Shown: positions 43,037 to 51,612 of the stretch, piece by piece
Layout of the letters: the number at the start of each line of letters is the position of its first letter
Position numbering within the stretch: position 1 is the stretch's first letter
Origin: an uncultured Oscillospiraceae bacterium
GTDB taxonomy: Bacteria; Bacillota; Clostridia; Oscillospirales; Oscillospiraceae
Assembly (NCBI GenBank): GCA_947627285.1
Contig: CANQVL010000001.1
Coordinates: 1 to 64,000, forward strand
Length of the DNA stretch: 64,000 bases
Reading direction: 5' to 3'
Translations under genes and position numbers: made by a program
Notes under the pieces: model-generated
The model's database searches: none
What the model was told of the DNA's origin: nothing
What the model saw: only the letters and a program-made list of their open reading frames with translations

Positions 43037-45303
43037 TCCTCGCCCTCCGCCTTCTTGCCGGCGGTCTTTTTGGCGGCGGCGGGCTTTTTGGCGGCGGCTT
43101 TACCGGCGGCGGGCTTTTTCGTCTTTTTCGCGGCGGGCTTTTTTTCCGCGCCCTCCTTGCCGGAGGCCGGATCCTCCGTCTCCCCGGCGCTCTCACCTGC
43201 GGATTTGCGCCGGTAGCCGCGCTTGTCCTCGGGCACGAAACGCGAGCACTTCTCATTTACGCAGAAGGGCTTCTGGAACCCCCTGCCGGACTTTTTGAAC
43301 ATGGTGTGCCCGCACTCCGGGCAGTTGTCCTTGGTGGGCACGTCCCAGGTCATGAACCCGCACTCCCTGCGCTCGCAGGCGTAGTAGGTGTAGCCGTTTT
43401 TGCTGGTGCGCTTCAATATCCTGGACCCGCACTTGGGGCACTTCCCCGGCATCTCGATAACTATCGGCTTTGTAAACGTGCACTCCGGATAGCCCGGGCA
43501 GGCGAGGAACCTTCCGAACCTCCCGCTCTTGACCACCAGCTTCCGCCCGCACTCCGGGCATATCTCGTCGGACTCCTCGTCCGGGACCTTTATCCTCTCG
43601 CCTTTAAGCGCGGTCTCCGCGTCGGAGAGGGACTTTGAGAAGCCGCCGTAAAACTCGCCCAACACCTGCTGCCAGGCGCGCTCGCCCTTCTCCACGCTGT
43701 CCAGCGTCTCCTCCATTCCGGCGGTGAAGCCTGGGGAGACGATGTCGGAAAAGCGCTCCTTCATGAGCTTCGTTACCACCTCGCCCAGGGGTGTAGGCTT
43801 CAAATTCTTCCCGTCCTTCACCACGTACTCCCTGTCGAGTATGGTGGACACCGTTGGCGCGTAGGTGGAGGGGCGGCCTATGCCCGTCTCCTCCATCTCC
43901 TTTATAAGCGTTGCCTCGGTGTACCTCGCCGGGGGCTGGGTGAACTTCTGCTCACGAATGAGCTCAAGGAGCTTTACCTCGGTCCCCTCCTCCAGTATGG
44001 GGAGCGGAACCTCCCGCACGTCGGACTCCTCGTCCCGTCCCTCCTCGTATACGGCAGTGAAGCCGGCAAATTTCAGGGACTGGTACGCGGAACGGAAGGT
44101 GTGTCCCGCGGAGACGATGTCCATGGTCACGCTGTCATATACCGCCGACGCCATCTGGCTTGCTATGAACCTGTTCCATATGAGCCTATATAGCCTGTAC
44201 TGGTCCGGCTGGAGGCTCCCGCGCACCCTCTCCGGGGTGAGCTCCGGCGAGGACGGCCTAATTGCCTCGTGGGCGTCCTGGGCGGAGTTTTTGTTTTTAA
44301 AGCGCCTTGGGGAGCCGGCGTAGTATTCCGCGCCGTAGCGCGCCTTTATCAGCCCTCCCGCGGCGGCGAGGGCGTCCTCCGAAAGGCGCAGGGAGTCGGT
44401 ACGCATATAGGTTATGAGGCCCACGGTGCCCTCGCCCTCGATATCCACGCCCTCATAGAGCTGCTGCGCCACCGCCATTGTGCGCCTTGGCGCCATGGAC
44501 AGCTTGCGGCTCGCCTCCTGCTGGAGGGTGGAGGTTATGAACGGCGGCGCCGGCGAGCGCTTCGCGTCCTTGCGCTTCACGGACTCCACGATAAACGGCG
44601 CGCCCTTCACGTCCCGCTCCACGGCGTCCACGTCCTCGGCGGAGTGAAGCTCCGTCTTTTTCCCGTTCTTTCCGTGGTACTTGGCGTTGAAGGCGGGACC
44701 CTTCCCGTGGGTCAGCCGCGCCTCCAGGTTCCAGTATTCCTCCGGCACAAAGGCGCGTATCTCCTCCTCCCGGTCCACCACCAGCCTTGTGGCGACGGAC
44801 TGGACGCGCCCCGCGGAGAGCCCCCGGCGGATCTTTGTCCAAAGAAGGGGCGAGAGCTTGTAGCCCACTATCCTGTCAAGTATCCTCCTGGCCTGCTGAG
44901 CGTCCACCAGGTCCTGATCGATGGGTCTGGGGTGCTTTATCCCCTCGCTCACTACCTTCTTTGTTATCTCGTTGAAGGTCACCCGGTACACCTCGTCGTC
45001 GGGTATGCCCAAAAGCTCCTTCAGGTGCCAGCTTATGGCCTCCCCCTCCCGGTCCGGGTCGGTCGCCAGGTACACCCTGTCGGCGGACTTCGCCGCCTTC
45101 TGGAGCTCCCTGATGGTATCCTCCCTGCCCTTCACGGGCTGGTAATCGGGTATGAAGCCCCCCTCGATGTCCACGCCCATGGTGGACTTGGGAAGGTCCC
45201 TCAAATGCCCCATGGATGCCGTCACCTTGTAGCCGGGACCCAGATATTTTCCGATGGTCTTCGCCTTGGCGGGAGACTCAACTATTACAAGATTGCTTGC
45301 CAT
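43033..45303 (-). CDS. topA: DNA topoisomerase I
   Basis: 756 residues. TOPRIM at 4-130 (VIVESPAKAKTIGKYLG, ATDPDREGEAISWHL), active-site Tyr in GLITYMRTDS, and three C-terminal zinc ribbons starting CPECGRKL, CPKCGSRI and CPECGHTM. The final about 50 residues are a Lys/Ala-rich tail (KKPAAKKTKKPAAGKAAAKK) likely to bind DNA nonspecifically. Relaxes negative supercoils. Between dprA and trmFO. Confidence 0.97.
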   Translation of the reverse strand: MASNLVIVESPAKAKTIGKYLGPGYKVTASMGHLRDLPKSTMGVDIEGGFIPDYQPVKGREDTIRELQKAAKSADRVYLATDPDREGEAISWHLKELLGIPDDEVYRVTFNEITKKVVSEGIKHPRPIDQDLVDAQQARRILDRIVGYKLSPLLWTKIRRGLSAGRVQSVATRLVVDREEEIRAFVPEEYWNLEARLTHGKGPAFNAKYHGKNGKKTELHSAEDVDAVERDVKGAPFIVESVKRKDAKRSPAPPFITSTLQQEASRKLSMAPRRTMAVAQQLYEGVDIEGEGTVGLITYMRTDSLRLSEDALAAAGGLIKARYGAEYYAGSPRRFKNKNSAQDAHEAIRPSSPELTPERVRGSLQPDQYRLYRLIWNRFIASQMASAVYDSVTMDIVSAGHTFRSAYQSLKFAGFTAVYEEGRDEESDVREVPLPILEEGTEVKLLELIREQKFTQPPARYTEATLIKEMEETGIGRPSTYAPTVSTILDREYVVKDGKNLKPTPLGEVVTKLMKERFSDIVSPGFTAGMEETLDSVEKGERAWQQVLGEFYGGFSKSLSDAETALKGERIKVPDEESDEICPECGRKLVVKSGRFGRFLACPGYPECTFTKPIVIEMPGKCPKCGSRILKRTSKNGYTYYACERRECGFMTWDVPTKDNCPECGHTMFKKSGRGFQKPFCVNEKCSRFVPEDKRGYRRKSAGESAGETEDPASGKEGAEKKPAAKKTKKPAAGKAAAKKPAAAKKTAGKKAEGEE

Positions 45304-45321
45304 TCAACTTACCTTGCCTTT

Positions 45322-46599
45322 TTATTGATCGCTTATTTTACAGTGCGCCGTGAAAAGCTTCCCCGGCTCCTGCGTCACCGCCCCCTGGATCTCCAGCATG
45401 GTCAGCGCCGACATCACCGCCTGGGGCGGAAGCCCCGTATCGGCGATTATCTCGTCCACGTGCCGTCTGCCCTTCAATGCCTCCAGCACGGCCCGCTCGT
45501 CCAGGGACAGGGACTTAGCGTCCACTATTATGTCAATATAATCCGCCTCACCGGCGTTGTCAATTGCTTTTTTTGTCGTTTCCTGTCCTGTATCCGCCCT
45601 TTTGACTACCCTTTGGATGATTTTTTTGAGCCGCTTCTTCTTTCCCGCCTCCGGCAGCTCCTTCTCCGCGAGCTCCTCAGCAGCGCCGCCGTCCAGGGGC
45701 TTCAGCTCCACCTCGTCCGGGTTCTTCACCCTGTCCGGGAAAAGGCTCTCGTACTGGCTGACGATGTCCCAGCCGGACATCACCGGTATCGCCCCCTCCT
45801 TCATGAGGGAGTTGGAGCCCAGGCACGAGGGCGCGTCGATATTCCCCGGCATCACGAAAACGTCCCTGCCCTGCTCCAGCGCCAGCGCCGCCGTGATAAG
45901 CGCGCCGGACCTCTCCGGAGCCTCTATGACCACGACCCCCACCGAAACGCCGGACATTATCCTGTTTCGCACCGGGAAGTTGTGCGCCGACGGCGGCGTT
46001 CCCGGCGGAAACTCGGTGATTATCGCCCCTGACGCCGCCACGTCGTCAAAAAGCGGCTCGTTGGACTTGGGGTACACGACGTCAGGACCGCACCCCAGCA
46101 CGCCCACGACCCTGCCTCCCGCCCTGAGCGCGCCCCTGGCGGCGGCTGAGTCTATCCCGCGGGCAAGACCGGTGACTATCACCGCCCCGCATCTTGCCGC
46201 CTCGTAGCTGAGCTTTTCGGCGTTCACAAGTCCGTAGGGCGTACAGCTCCTCGTCCCCACCACCGCCACAGCCGGCAGCTCGTCAAGATTCGGGAGCTTC
46301 CCACGGACGTACAGCACCGCCGGCGGGTCAAATATGTTCTTCAGCCTTTGGGGATACCCGGCGTCGTGGAGGGTGAGTATGTCGTACCCCCGCTCCTCGC
46401 AGACCTTCATTATCCTCCTGGGCTCCGCCATGCTCTTGTTTAGGAATGGCTCCCAGCCCGACTCCAGCACGTTTTTGTAGTCCGCCTCACCCGCAAAATA
46501 TATCTCGTCCGGCGGTCCGAAGTGCTCCAGCAGAGCCATGATGTCCCGCCTCTGCGCGCCCAGCGACGCAAGCCACACCCAATATTTAAGCTCCGCCAT
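45322..46599 (-). CDS. dprA: DNA processing protein DprA
   Basis: 425 residues. Helical N-terminal domain, Rossmann-like core with VAVVGTRSCTPYG, GLARGIDSAAARGAL and FVMPGNIDAPSCLGSNSLMKEGA, then an Arg/Lys-rich linker (about 310-345) and a C-terminal winged helix (LDERAVLEALKGRRHVDEI). Loads RecA on incoming single-stranded DNA in transformation. GGAGG precedes the ATG; upstream of topA as in many Firmicutes. Confidence 0.96.
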   Translation of the reverse strand: MAELKYWVWLASLGAQRRDIMALLEHFGPPDEIYFAGEADYKNVLESGWEPFLNKSMAEPRRIMKVCEERGYDILTLHDAGYPQRLKNIFDPPAVLYVRGKLPNLDELPAVAVVGTRSCTPYGLVNAEKLSYEAARCGAVIVTGLARGIDSAAARGALRAGGRVVGVLGCGPDVVYPKSNEPLFDDVAASGAIITEFPPGTPPSAHNFPVRNRIMSGVSVGVVVIEAPERSGALITAALALEQGRDVFVMPGNIDAPSCLGSNSLMKEGAIPVMSGWDIVSQYESLFPDRVKNPDEVELKPLDGGAAEELAEKELPEAGKKKRLKKIIQRVVKRADTGQETTKKAIDNAGEADYIDIIVDAKSLSLDERAVLEALKGRRHVDEIIADTGLPPQAVMSALTMLEIQGAVTQEPGKLFTAHCKISDQ

Positions 46600-46636
46600 C
46601 AGCCCGCCTCCTTCCGCAAGCTCACAAGAGCCCGCC

Positions 46637-47404
46637 TCAAAGCCTGTCCCTGCTCATCTCCCACATCGCCACCGACGCCGCTACAGCGGCGTTCAGGGAT
46701 TCGCACCTTGGCGACATGGGTATTATCACCGTTCCGGCGCAAAGCTCCAAAAGCTCCTCCGAAAGCCCTGAGCCCTCATTCCCTATGGCGACTGCCGCGC
46801 CGGAAAGGTCCAGCCTTCTTATGTCCACGGCGTCCTTCCGCAGAGCCGCGCCGTATACCGGCGTCGCCCTTGAAAGCTCCCGAAGCTCCTCAAGCGTGAG
46901 CTCCGCCACACTCTGCCTGAATATCGCCCCCATGGTCGCCCTGACGGTCTTGGGGTTATAAAGGTCCGCGCACTCCCCCACCAGGTACACCGCCGGTATC
47001 CCGAAGGCGTTGGCAGTCCTGAGCACCGTCCCCACGTTGCCGGGGTCCTGTATGTTCTCAAGTATCACCGCCCCGCGAAGCTCCCTGTCCCCCCGGTCCC
47101 TGGGCATTCCCACCGAGAAAATCACGCCCTGGGGCGTCTTCATGGGGGAAGCCGCGTCAACTATCTCCCTTGGCGCCGAGTATACCCTGGCAAATTTGGG
47201 AAGCTCAAAGGGAATTTTGACGTCCGTGAGCACCTCCCTCACGTCGGCGCCCCACTTGACCGCCTCCTCCAAAAGCTTCAGCCCGTCGCAAAGGTACTCC
47301 CCCGACTGCCTCCTGTAAGCCGCCGACTCCCCCAGCGTTTTCAGGTGCCGCACCCTGGGGTTTTTCCGGCTCGTGATGTCATATTCAGCACCCAAGCGCA
47401 ACAC
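46637..47404 (-). CDS. TrmH/SpoU-family RNA 2'-O-methyltransferase
   Basis: About 255 residues. SpoU core motifs ILENIQDPGNVGTVLRTA, NPKTVRATMGAIFR and VAIGNEGSGLS...IIPMSPRCESLNAAVA form the SAM-binding trefoil knot. The N-terminal substrate domain starts ITSRKNPRVRHLKTL. No ATG fits; a GTG at 47402-47404 or TTG at 47399-47401 after AAAGG is likely, overlapping the HAD stop by about 20 bp. Target (rRNA or tRNA) not determined. Confidence 0.9.
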   Translation of the reverse strand: MLRLGAEYDITSRKNPRVRHLKTLGESAAYRRQSGEYLCDGLKLLEEAVKWGADVREVLTDVKIPFELPKFARVYSAPREIVDAASPMKTPQGVIFSVGMPRDRGDRELRGAVILENIQDPGNVGTVLRTANAFGIPAVYLVGECADLYNPKTVRATMGAIFRQSVAELTLEELRELSRATPVYGAALRKDAVDIRRLDLSGAAVAIGNEGSGLSEELLELCAGTVIIPMSPRCESLNAAVAASVAMWEMSRDRL

Positions 47405-48005
47405 CGCGCCTTTCCAGCTCCCGCTCCGCGTCAACGGCGGACGTGAAAAGTATCCCCTCTATTCCCACCTGTCCGGCGCCCCGGACATTGGGCTCCATGT
47501 CGTCCAAAAAAACTGTCTCGCCGGGCTCCAGCCCGTACCGCTCCAGAAGTATCTCGTATATCCTCCTGTCGGGCTTTGTCACGTGGACCCCAAAGGACGC
47601 CACGCCCCCGTCAAAAAGCTGCGGCAGCCCTCTCTTTTCAAACTCCCCCCACAGGTCCCCCGGCATATTCGTAAGGCAGTATACCCGGTAACCCGAGTCC
47701 TTCAGCCTGCGGATAAGCGCCACGGTGTCCTCCTTTGTGCCCATCATGTCCTCAAACCAGTGCTCCTGGACATACTCCATCTCCCCGCCGAACCCGTCCG
47801 CCCGGGCATTATCCAGAACTATGGCGTTGCACTCGCCCCTGTCGGCGACGCCCAGATCGAATCTCTTCCAGTATTCGCTTTTAAAAAGCTTCTCCATCAC
47901 GTATCCCGCCGCCGGCGAGGTCCCGAAAAGCCCCTCAAGGTAGGCAGCCGGGTCGTACCCCACCACAACGCCGCCGAAATCAAACACCACATTTTTTACC
48001 GCCAT
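47385..48005 (-). CDS. HAD-superfamily hydrolase
   Basis: 206 residues. Motif I reads FDFGGVVVGYDP, so the usual second Asp is Gly, as in YihX-like members; motif II is CLTNMPG, motif III KPDRRIYEILLERY, and motif IV VFLDDMEPNV. Probably a phosphatase of sugar phosphates or nucleotides. First gene of the long operon running to 38986; GGGAG precedes the ATG. Confidence 0.88.
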   Translation of the reverse strand: MAVKNVVFDFGGVVVGYDPAAYLEGLFGTSPAAGYVMEKLFKSEYWKRFDLGVADRGECNAIVLDNARADGFGGEMEYVQEHWFEDMMGTKEDTVALIRRLKDSGYRVYCLTNMPGDLWGEFEKRGLPQLFDGGVASFGVHVTKPDRRIYEILLERYGLEPGETVFLDDMEPNVRGAGQVGIEGILFTSAVDAERELERRGVALGC

Positions 48006-48040
48006 TGTAAAGCTCTCCCAAAATTCCTTTTTTCCTCTCG

Positions 48041-48069
48041 ATTATACAATATCAATGCGATTTATGCAA
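48041..48069 (-). promoter_or_regulatory. Promoter of the HAD-trmH-dprA-topA-trmFO-plsX-rnc-radical SAM operon
   Basis: TTGCAT, 17 bp, TATAAT, about 35 nt before the HAD start. No further strong terminator appears until 38911-38951. Confidence 0.8.
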
Positions 48070-48072
48070 GCA

Positions 48073-48102
48073 AAGAAATTCACCCGGACAATCCGGGTGA
48101 AT
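48073..48102 (-). terminator. Terminator after recR
   Basis: Eleven-bp stem ATTCACCCGGA/TCCGGGTGAAT then TTCTTT on the minus strand. Confidence 0.85.
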
Positions 48103-48107
48103 AAAAG

Positions 48108-48707
48108 TCATATCTCCTGCCGTCCCTCAAGGGCGCGCATGAGTGTGGCGTCGTCGGCAAACTCCAGGCTCGCGCCCACGGGTATGCCGTAGGCAAGGCG
48201 CGTCACCTTCACCCCGAAGGGCCTGATGAGGCGGGAGATATACTTTGCGGTCGTCTCGCCCTCGGTGTCCGGGTTCATTGCCATTATGACCTCGCGCACC
48301 TCTCCCCCCGCGACCCGGTCCACCAGCTCCTTTATGCGTATGTCATCGGGGCCTATCCGGTTGAGCGGCGATATGACCCCGTGGAGCACGTGATATTTTC
48401 CCTTGTACTCCCCCGCCCGCTCAATGGCGGCGACGTCCTTGGGGCTTGCCACAACGCATATTACTCCCCCGTCCCGAAGCGGCGAGCGGCAGACGGCGCA
48501 CTCCTCGGCGTCGGTGAGGTTCTGGCAGACCCTGCAGGTGTGTACCTTCTCCCTGGCGTTCACTATCGCCGCGGCAAAGGCCTTCGCCTCCTCCTCCGGC
48601 AGCGCCAGGATGTGGAATGCCAGCCTTTGCGCGGATTTGAGCCCCACCCCCGGAAGGGAGGCGAAGCGTTCCACAAGCTCGTCTAAAGCGGAAGGAAAAA
48701 AGCTCAT
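48108..48707 (-). CDS. recR: Recombination protein RecR
   Basis: 199 residues. Helix-hairpin-helix FASLPGVGLKSAQRLAFHIL, four-Cys zinc finger CRVCQNLTDAEECAVC, and TOPRIM ICVVASPKDVAAIERAGEYKGKYHVLHGVISP. Acts with RecF/RecO in gap repair. Overlaps rpe by 4 bp. The usual partner dnaX is not adjacent here; rpe is. Confidence 0.97.
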   Translation of the reverse strand: MSFFPSALDELVERFASLPGVGLKSAQRLAFHILALPEEEAKAFAAAIVNAREKVHTCRVCQNLTDAEECAVCRSPLRDGGVICVVASPKDVAAIERAGEYKGKYHVLHGVISPLNRIGPDDIRIKELVDRVAGGEVREVIMAMNPDTEGETTAKYISRLIRPFGVKVTRLAYGIPVGASLEFADDATLMRALEGRQEI

Positions 48708-49354
48708 TTCAAACCCCTCAAATATTCTATCTCCCCGCGCCTGTCAGCGGACCTGAAAATAAAGCTCCCCGCCACAAGTACGTTCGCCCCGGCGTCCACG
48801 CATATCCTCCCCGTCTCCCGGTTCACGCCGCCGTCCACCTCCACGTCACAGCTTATGCCCAGCCTCTCGGCAAGGGCGCGCGCCTCGGTCATCTTGGGCA
48901 CCGCGTCGTAAATGAAGCTCTGTCCGCCAAAGCCCGGCTCCACCGCCATGATGAGTATGTTGTCCAAAAGCTCCGCGAAGGGCTCCAGCGCCGAAACGGG
49001 CGTTGCGGGCTTCACCGACAGCCCGACCCTCTTTCCCTTTGCCTTCACCGCCATTATTGCGCGCCGTATCTCCTCCGGCTCGTCGGCCTCCACGTGGAAG
49101 GTCACCGTGTCCGCGCCCATGTCGCAAAAGCGCTCAACAAAGCGGACGGGCTTTATTATCATAAGATGCACGTCCATCTCCAGCCGCGTCGCCTCCCTCA
49201 CCGCCTTCAAAACAGGCAGTCCAAAGGAGATGTTGGGCACAAAAACTCCGTCCATCACGTCAAAGTGGAGCATATCGGCTGATTCCACCGACTTTATCTC
49301 CGCCCCGAGCTTAGTAAAATCTGCCGCCAAAAGCGACGGCGATACCTTTGCCAT
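48704..49354 (-). CDS. rpe: Ribulose-phosphate 3-epimerase
   Basis: 216-residue TIM-barrel enzyme of the pentose phosphate pathway. Motifs VSPSLLAADFTKLGAEI, LHFDVMDGVFVPNISFG (metal-binding His/Asp) and LIMAVEPGFGGQSFI. Start at ATG 49352-49354 with GGAGG upstream; a longer frame through the leader is unlikely to be translated. First gene of rpe-recR. Confidence 0.96.
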   Translation of the reverse strand: MAKVSPSLLAADFTKLGAEIKSVESADMLHFDVMDGVFVPNISFGLPVLKAVREATRLEMDVHLMIIKPVRFVERFCDMGADTVTFHVEADEPEEIRRAIMAVKAKGKRVGLSVKPATPVSALEPFAELLDNILIMAVEPGFGGQSFIYDAVPKMTEARALAERLGISCDVEVDGGVNRETGRICVDAGANVLVAGSFIFRSADRRGEIEYLRGLK

Positions 49355-49490
49355 GCTTGACCTCCAGGGTAACCGGGGACCTCCCCCCGGCATAAAATTA
49401 AATAGCCGGCCGGCGCCGACCGGCTTTGACATAGGGGACCCGGGAGATAAGGCGGTATACCGCCCCTCCCGCCCCCATCGGGCTTTTTTC
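49355..49490 (-). other. Structured rpe-recR leader, possible attenuator
   Basis: Untranslated leader of about 135 nt. Hairpin 1 (49442-49470) has arms GGGAG/CTCCC around the palindrome GGCGGTATACCGCC, extendable by flanking GGGG/CCCC. Hairpin 2 (49404-49425) has arms AGCCGG/CCGGCT with a GC-rich centre and is followed on the minus strand by ATTTAATTTTA, like a weak intrinsic terminator before the ribosome site. No known riboswitch recognised. Confidence 0.5.
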
Positions 49491-49496
49491 TACATT

Positions 49497-49524
49497 ATTA
49501 TACACCTAAAACCCCCGCTGTCAA
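49497..49524 (-). promoter_or_regulatory. rpe-recR promoter
   Basis: TTGACA, 16 bp, TATAAT. Confidence 0.8.
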
Positions 49525-49541
49525 GTGACCTGATCCATACC

Positions 49542-49595
49542 AAAAGCAGAAGCGAGTTACCGGCGTTCTGTCCCGGCGGCTCTCTTCTGCTTTAT
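49542..49595 (-). terminator. Terminator of the glycyl radical enzyme operon
   Basis: Outer stem AAAGCAGAAG/CTTCTGCTTT with an inner CGGC/GCCG stem, ending TTTTGG on the minus strand, about 65 bp after the YesL-like gene. With the rpe leader and promoter it explains the gap 49355-49658. Confidence 0.6.
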
Positions 49596-49658
49596 ATTCA
49601 CATCCGCCGGGTTTAAGAGCCTTTTCTAATCCTCGGCTGCCGGTCAGCGCATAACGCT

Positions 49659-50297
49659 TCACTGATTGTCCTCCGGCGTCTCGCTGTTTTGCGTCTTTTT
49701 GAACGCGCCCTTCACTATCATTGAGTTCAGCTTCGCGGACATGGAGAAGCCCAGCAGGAGCCAAAAGGCAAGGACGCGTATAAACACCTCCACGCTCAGG
49801 AAAAAGACGATCACGGGAAAGAGCGCGACGGCGCTCATGAGAAGCCCCCGGATAAACATGATAGCTCCGAGGGTGACGGAATTGCGAAGCGTGGTACGCA
49901 CCGGATTTTCATAATGCCCCTGCAAAGGAAAGGCGAATGACGCCGCCGAAAGGCTGAGCAGGAGGACGATCACTATCCCAACCCAGACCAGAGTCTCGCC
50001 GGCAAAATCATATCGCAGGAGGAAATAGAGGTCCGCGCCCAGCACGGCCCAAACCGCCAAAAAAACCGCCCCGACGGCTGTCCCCTGCCCCAGGTTTCGC
50101 TTCAGCTCCCGGAAAAAGCGAAAAATCAGCCGCTCGTCCTGGGTGTCGTTGAGAAAGACCGCGCAGAGCGCCGATGTGGCGGCTCCAAAGCCCACCACCG
50201 TCAGACAGCACAGCATATAGCACAGATTCAGCACAAACATCCGCCAAACGAACCGGATCGCCTGCGCAAGGAAACCGTCATAGCTGAAAAACTTCAT
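49659..50297 (-). CDS. YesL-like (DUF624) membrane protein
   Basis: 212 residues, about five spans. FVWRMFVLNLCYMLCCLTVVGFGAATSALCAVF at 16-48 is the YesL/DUF624 start. Members occur with sugar uptake and degradation genes but have no proven function. Begins 7 bp after the kinase stop; last gene of the operon that starts with the glycyl radical activase. Confidence 0.88.
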   Translation of the reverse strand: MKFFSYDGFLAQAIRFVWRMFVLNLCYMLCCLTVVGFGAATSALCAVFLNDTQDERLIFRFFRELKRNLGQGTAVGAVFLAVWAVLGADLYFLLRYDFAGETLVWVGIVIVLLLSLSAASFAFPLQGHYENPVRTTLRNSVTLGAIMFIRGLLMSAVALFPVIVFFLSVEVFIRVLAFWLLLGFSMSAKLNSMIVKGAFKKTQNSETPEDNQ

Positions 50298-50304
50298 AGG
50301 GGTA

Positions 50305-51603
50305 TCAGTTCTCCTTCTCCAGCCCCGCGAAGATCGCGGCTCCCGCCGCCGCCTCCTCCCGACAGCGGCTCATGGTCAGCTCCTGACCGAAGGCGGAGGA
50401 GAAGCACCGGCGCAAAAACGGGTTTTTCCGCAGGCCGTTCCCGGAGCCCAAAAGCCGCCCCGGTGCTCCGCCGGAGGCGAGGTATTGCCCGTACATCCCG
50501 CGCAGCTCCGCCGCCATGCCCTCCATCACGCCCCATATGAGGTGGAGCGGGGTGAAGTTGTCGGTGCTCAGTCCCTCGATCTTCCCCCGGAGCGCGGGGT
50601 CCTCCCGCGTACCCTGGAAAAGCGGCGTCACCGCCGGAATGTCCGACGGCCTCCCCTCACGCTCAAGCAGGGCCGCCATCGCGTCATAGGCGCTCTCGGG
50701 CTCGTGACCCAGCATCTGTCCCACGGAGCGGAAAAACCGCTCCAGCAGGGCGTATGCCCGCCCTCCGCAGATGGACGCGCCGACAAGCAGATACCCCCCG
50801 CCGGGGAAGGGACGTGTCTCCAGCCCGTCACAGCGAAGGTATTGCCGGCTGTAAACGGAGAATTGACTGCCCGTGCCCACGTTGACCAGCATGGTCCCGG
50901 GCCCGCCTCCGGCGCCCAGGAAGCTCGCCTGGTTGTCGCCGATGGCTGTGTAAACCTCCCTGCCATTCCACTGGCCCATCGCAGAACCTGTGGAGAGCGC
51001 CGGGAGAATGGCGGGGTCGATACCGGCGCGCTCCATCGCCCCGGTGTCAAACCGTCCCCGCTCCACGTCGAATATGCCGAAGCTCGCGGCGTCGCTGGTG
51101 TCCGTCACGGGCCGGGTGAGACCGCTCAGGACCATGGCGGCGTAGTCGTGTATGGTGCACAGCGCCGCCGCGTCATACGGAACAAGACCGTTTTTCAGGT
51201 TGTAATAATGCGTCGCCATACCGTAGCCGGGCGCCACAGGCCGCCCGGTGATACGGCTCAGCTCGGCGGCATACGTATATCCGTCAGGGGCTGTCTGCTC
51301 CGCCCTGGCGTCCTGCCAGGTATAGAGCGGGCTCACCGGTTTTCCCGCGCTGTTGAGGTAGACTATGCCGTGCATCTGCCCCGTGAGGCCGATCCTCCGC
51401 ACCTCCGGGAAACGTCCCAACAGCTCCTGGGCTGTCTCGATCACAATAGACAGAATGCGGTTCGGGTCCTGGAGCCGTTCCCAGGGCTTATCTCCCGGCA
51501 AACGCGCGTCGTTGTCCCGCGTCAGGCTCTCCAAAACCTGCCCGTCCTCCGCCACCACCGCGCTGACGGTGGTGGTCCCAATATCCAGGCCGAGTATCTT
51601 CAT
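50305..51603 (-). CDS. FGGY-family carbohydrate kinase (sedoheptulokinase/xylulokinase-like)
   Basis: 432-residue sugar or polyol kinase. N-terminal phosphate loop GLDIGTTTVSAVV, LTGQMHGIVY, TWQDARAEQ, and catalytic Asp in AIGDNQASFLGAGG; NVGTGSQ is the second ATP loop. Slightly shorter than xylulokinases (about 500) and closest in feel to sedoheptulokinase-type members; substrate not certain. 9 bp after the glycyl radical enzyme gene, so its substrate or product is likely tied to that enzyme. Confidence 0.9.
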   Translation of the reverse strand: MKILGLDIGTTTVSAVVAEDGQVLESLTRDNDARLPGDKPWERLQDPNRILSIVIETAQELLGRFPEVRRIGLTGQMHGIVYLNSAGKPVSPLYTWQDARAEQTAPDGYTYAAELSRITGRPVAPGYGMATHYYNLKNGLVPYDAAALCTIHDYAAMVLSGLTRPVTDTSDAASFGIFDVERGRFDTGAMERAGIDPAILPALSTGSAMGQWNGREVYTAIGDNQASFLGAGGGPGTMLVNVGTGSQFSVYSRQYLRCDGLETRPFPGGGYLLVGASICGGRAYALLERFFRSVGQMLGHEPESAYDAMAALLEREGRPSDIPAVTPLFQGTREDPALRGKIEGLSTDNFTPLHLIWGVMEGMAAELRGMYGQYLASGGAPGRLLGSGNGLRKNPFLRRCFSSAFGQELTMSRCREEAAAGAAIFAGLEKEN

Positions 51604-51612
51604 ACCGTCTCC

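Noticed and set aside
48041-48102. Inverted repeat between recR and the HAD gene as an operator
   Set aside because: The ATTCACCCGGA stem with following T-rich run is better explained as the recR terminator; it sits upstream of the HAD -35 without overlapping it.
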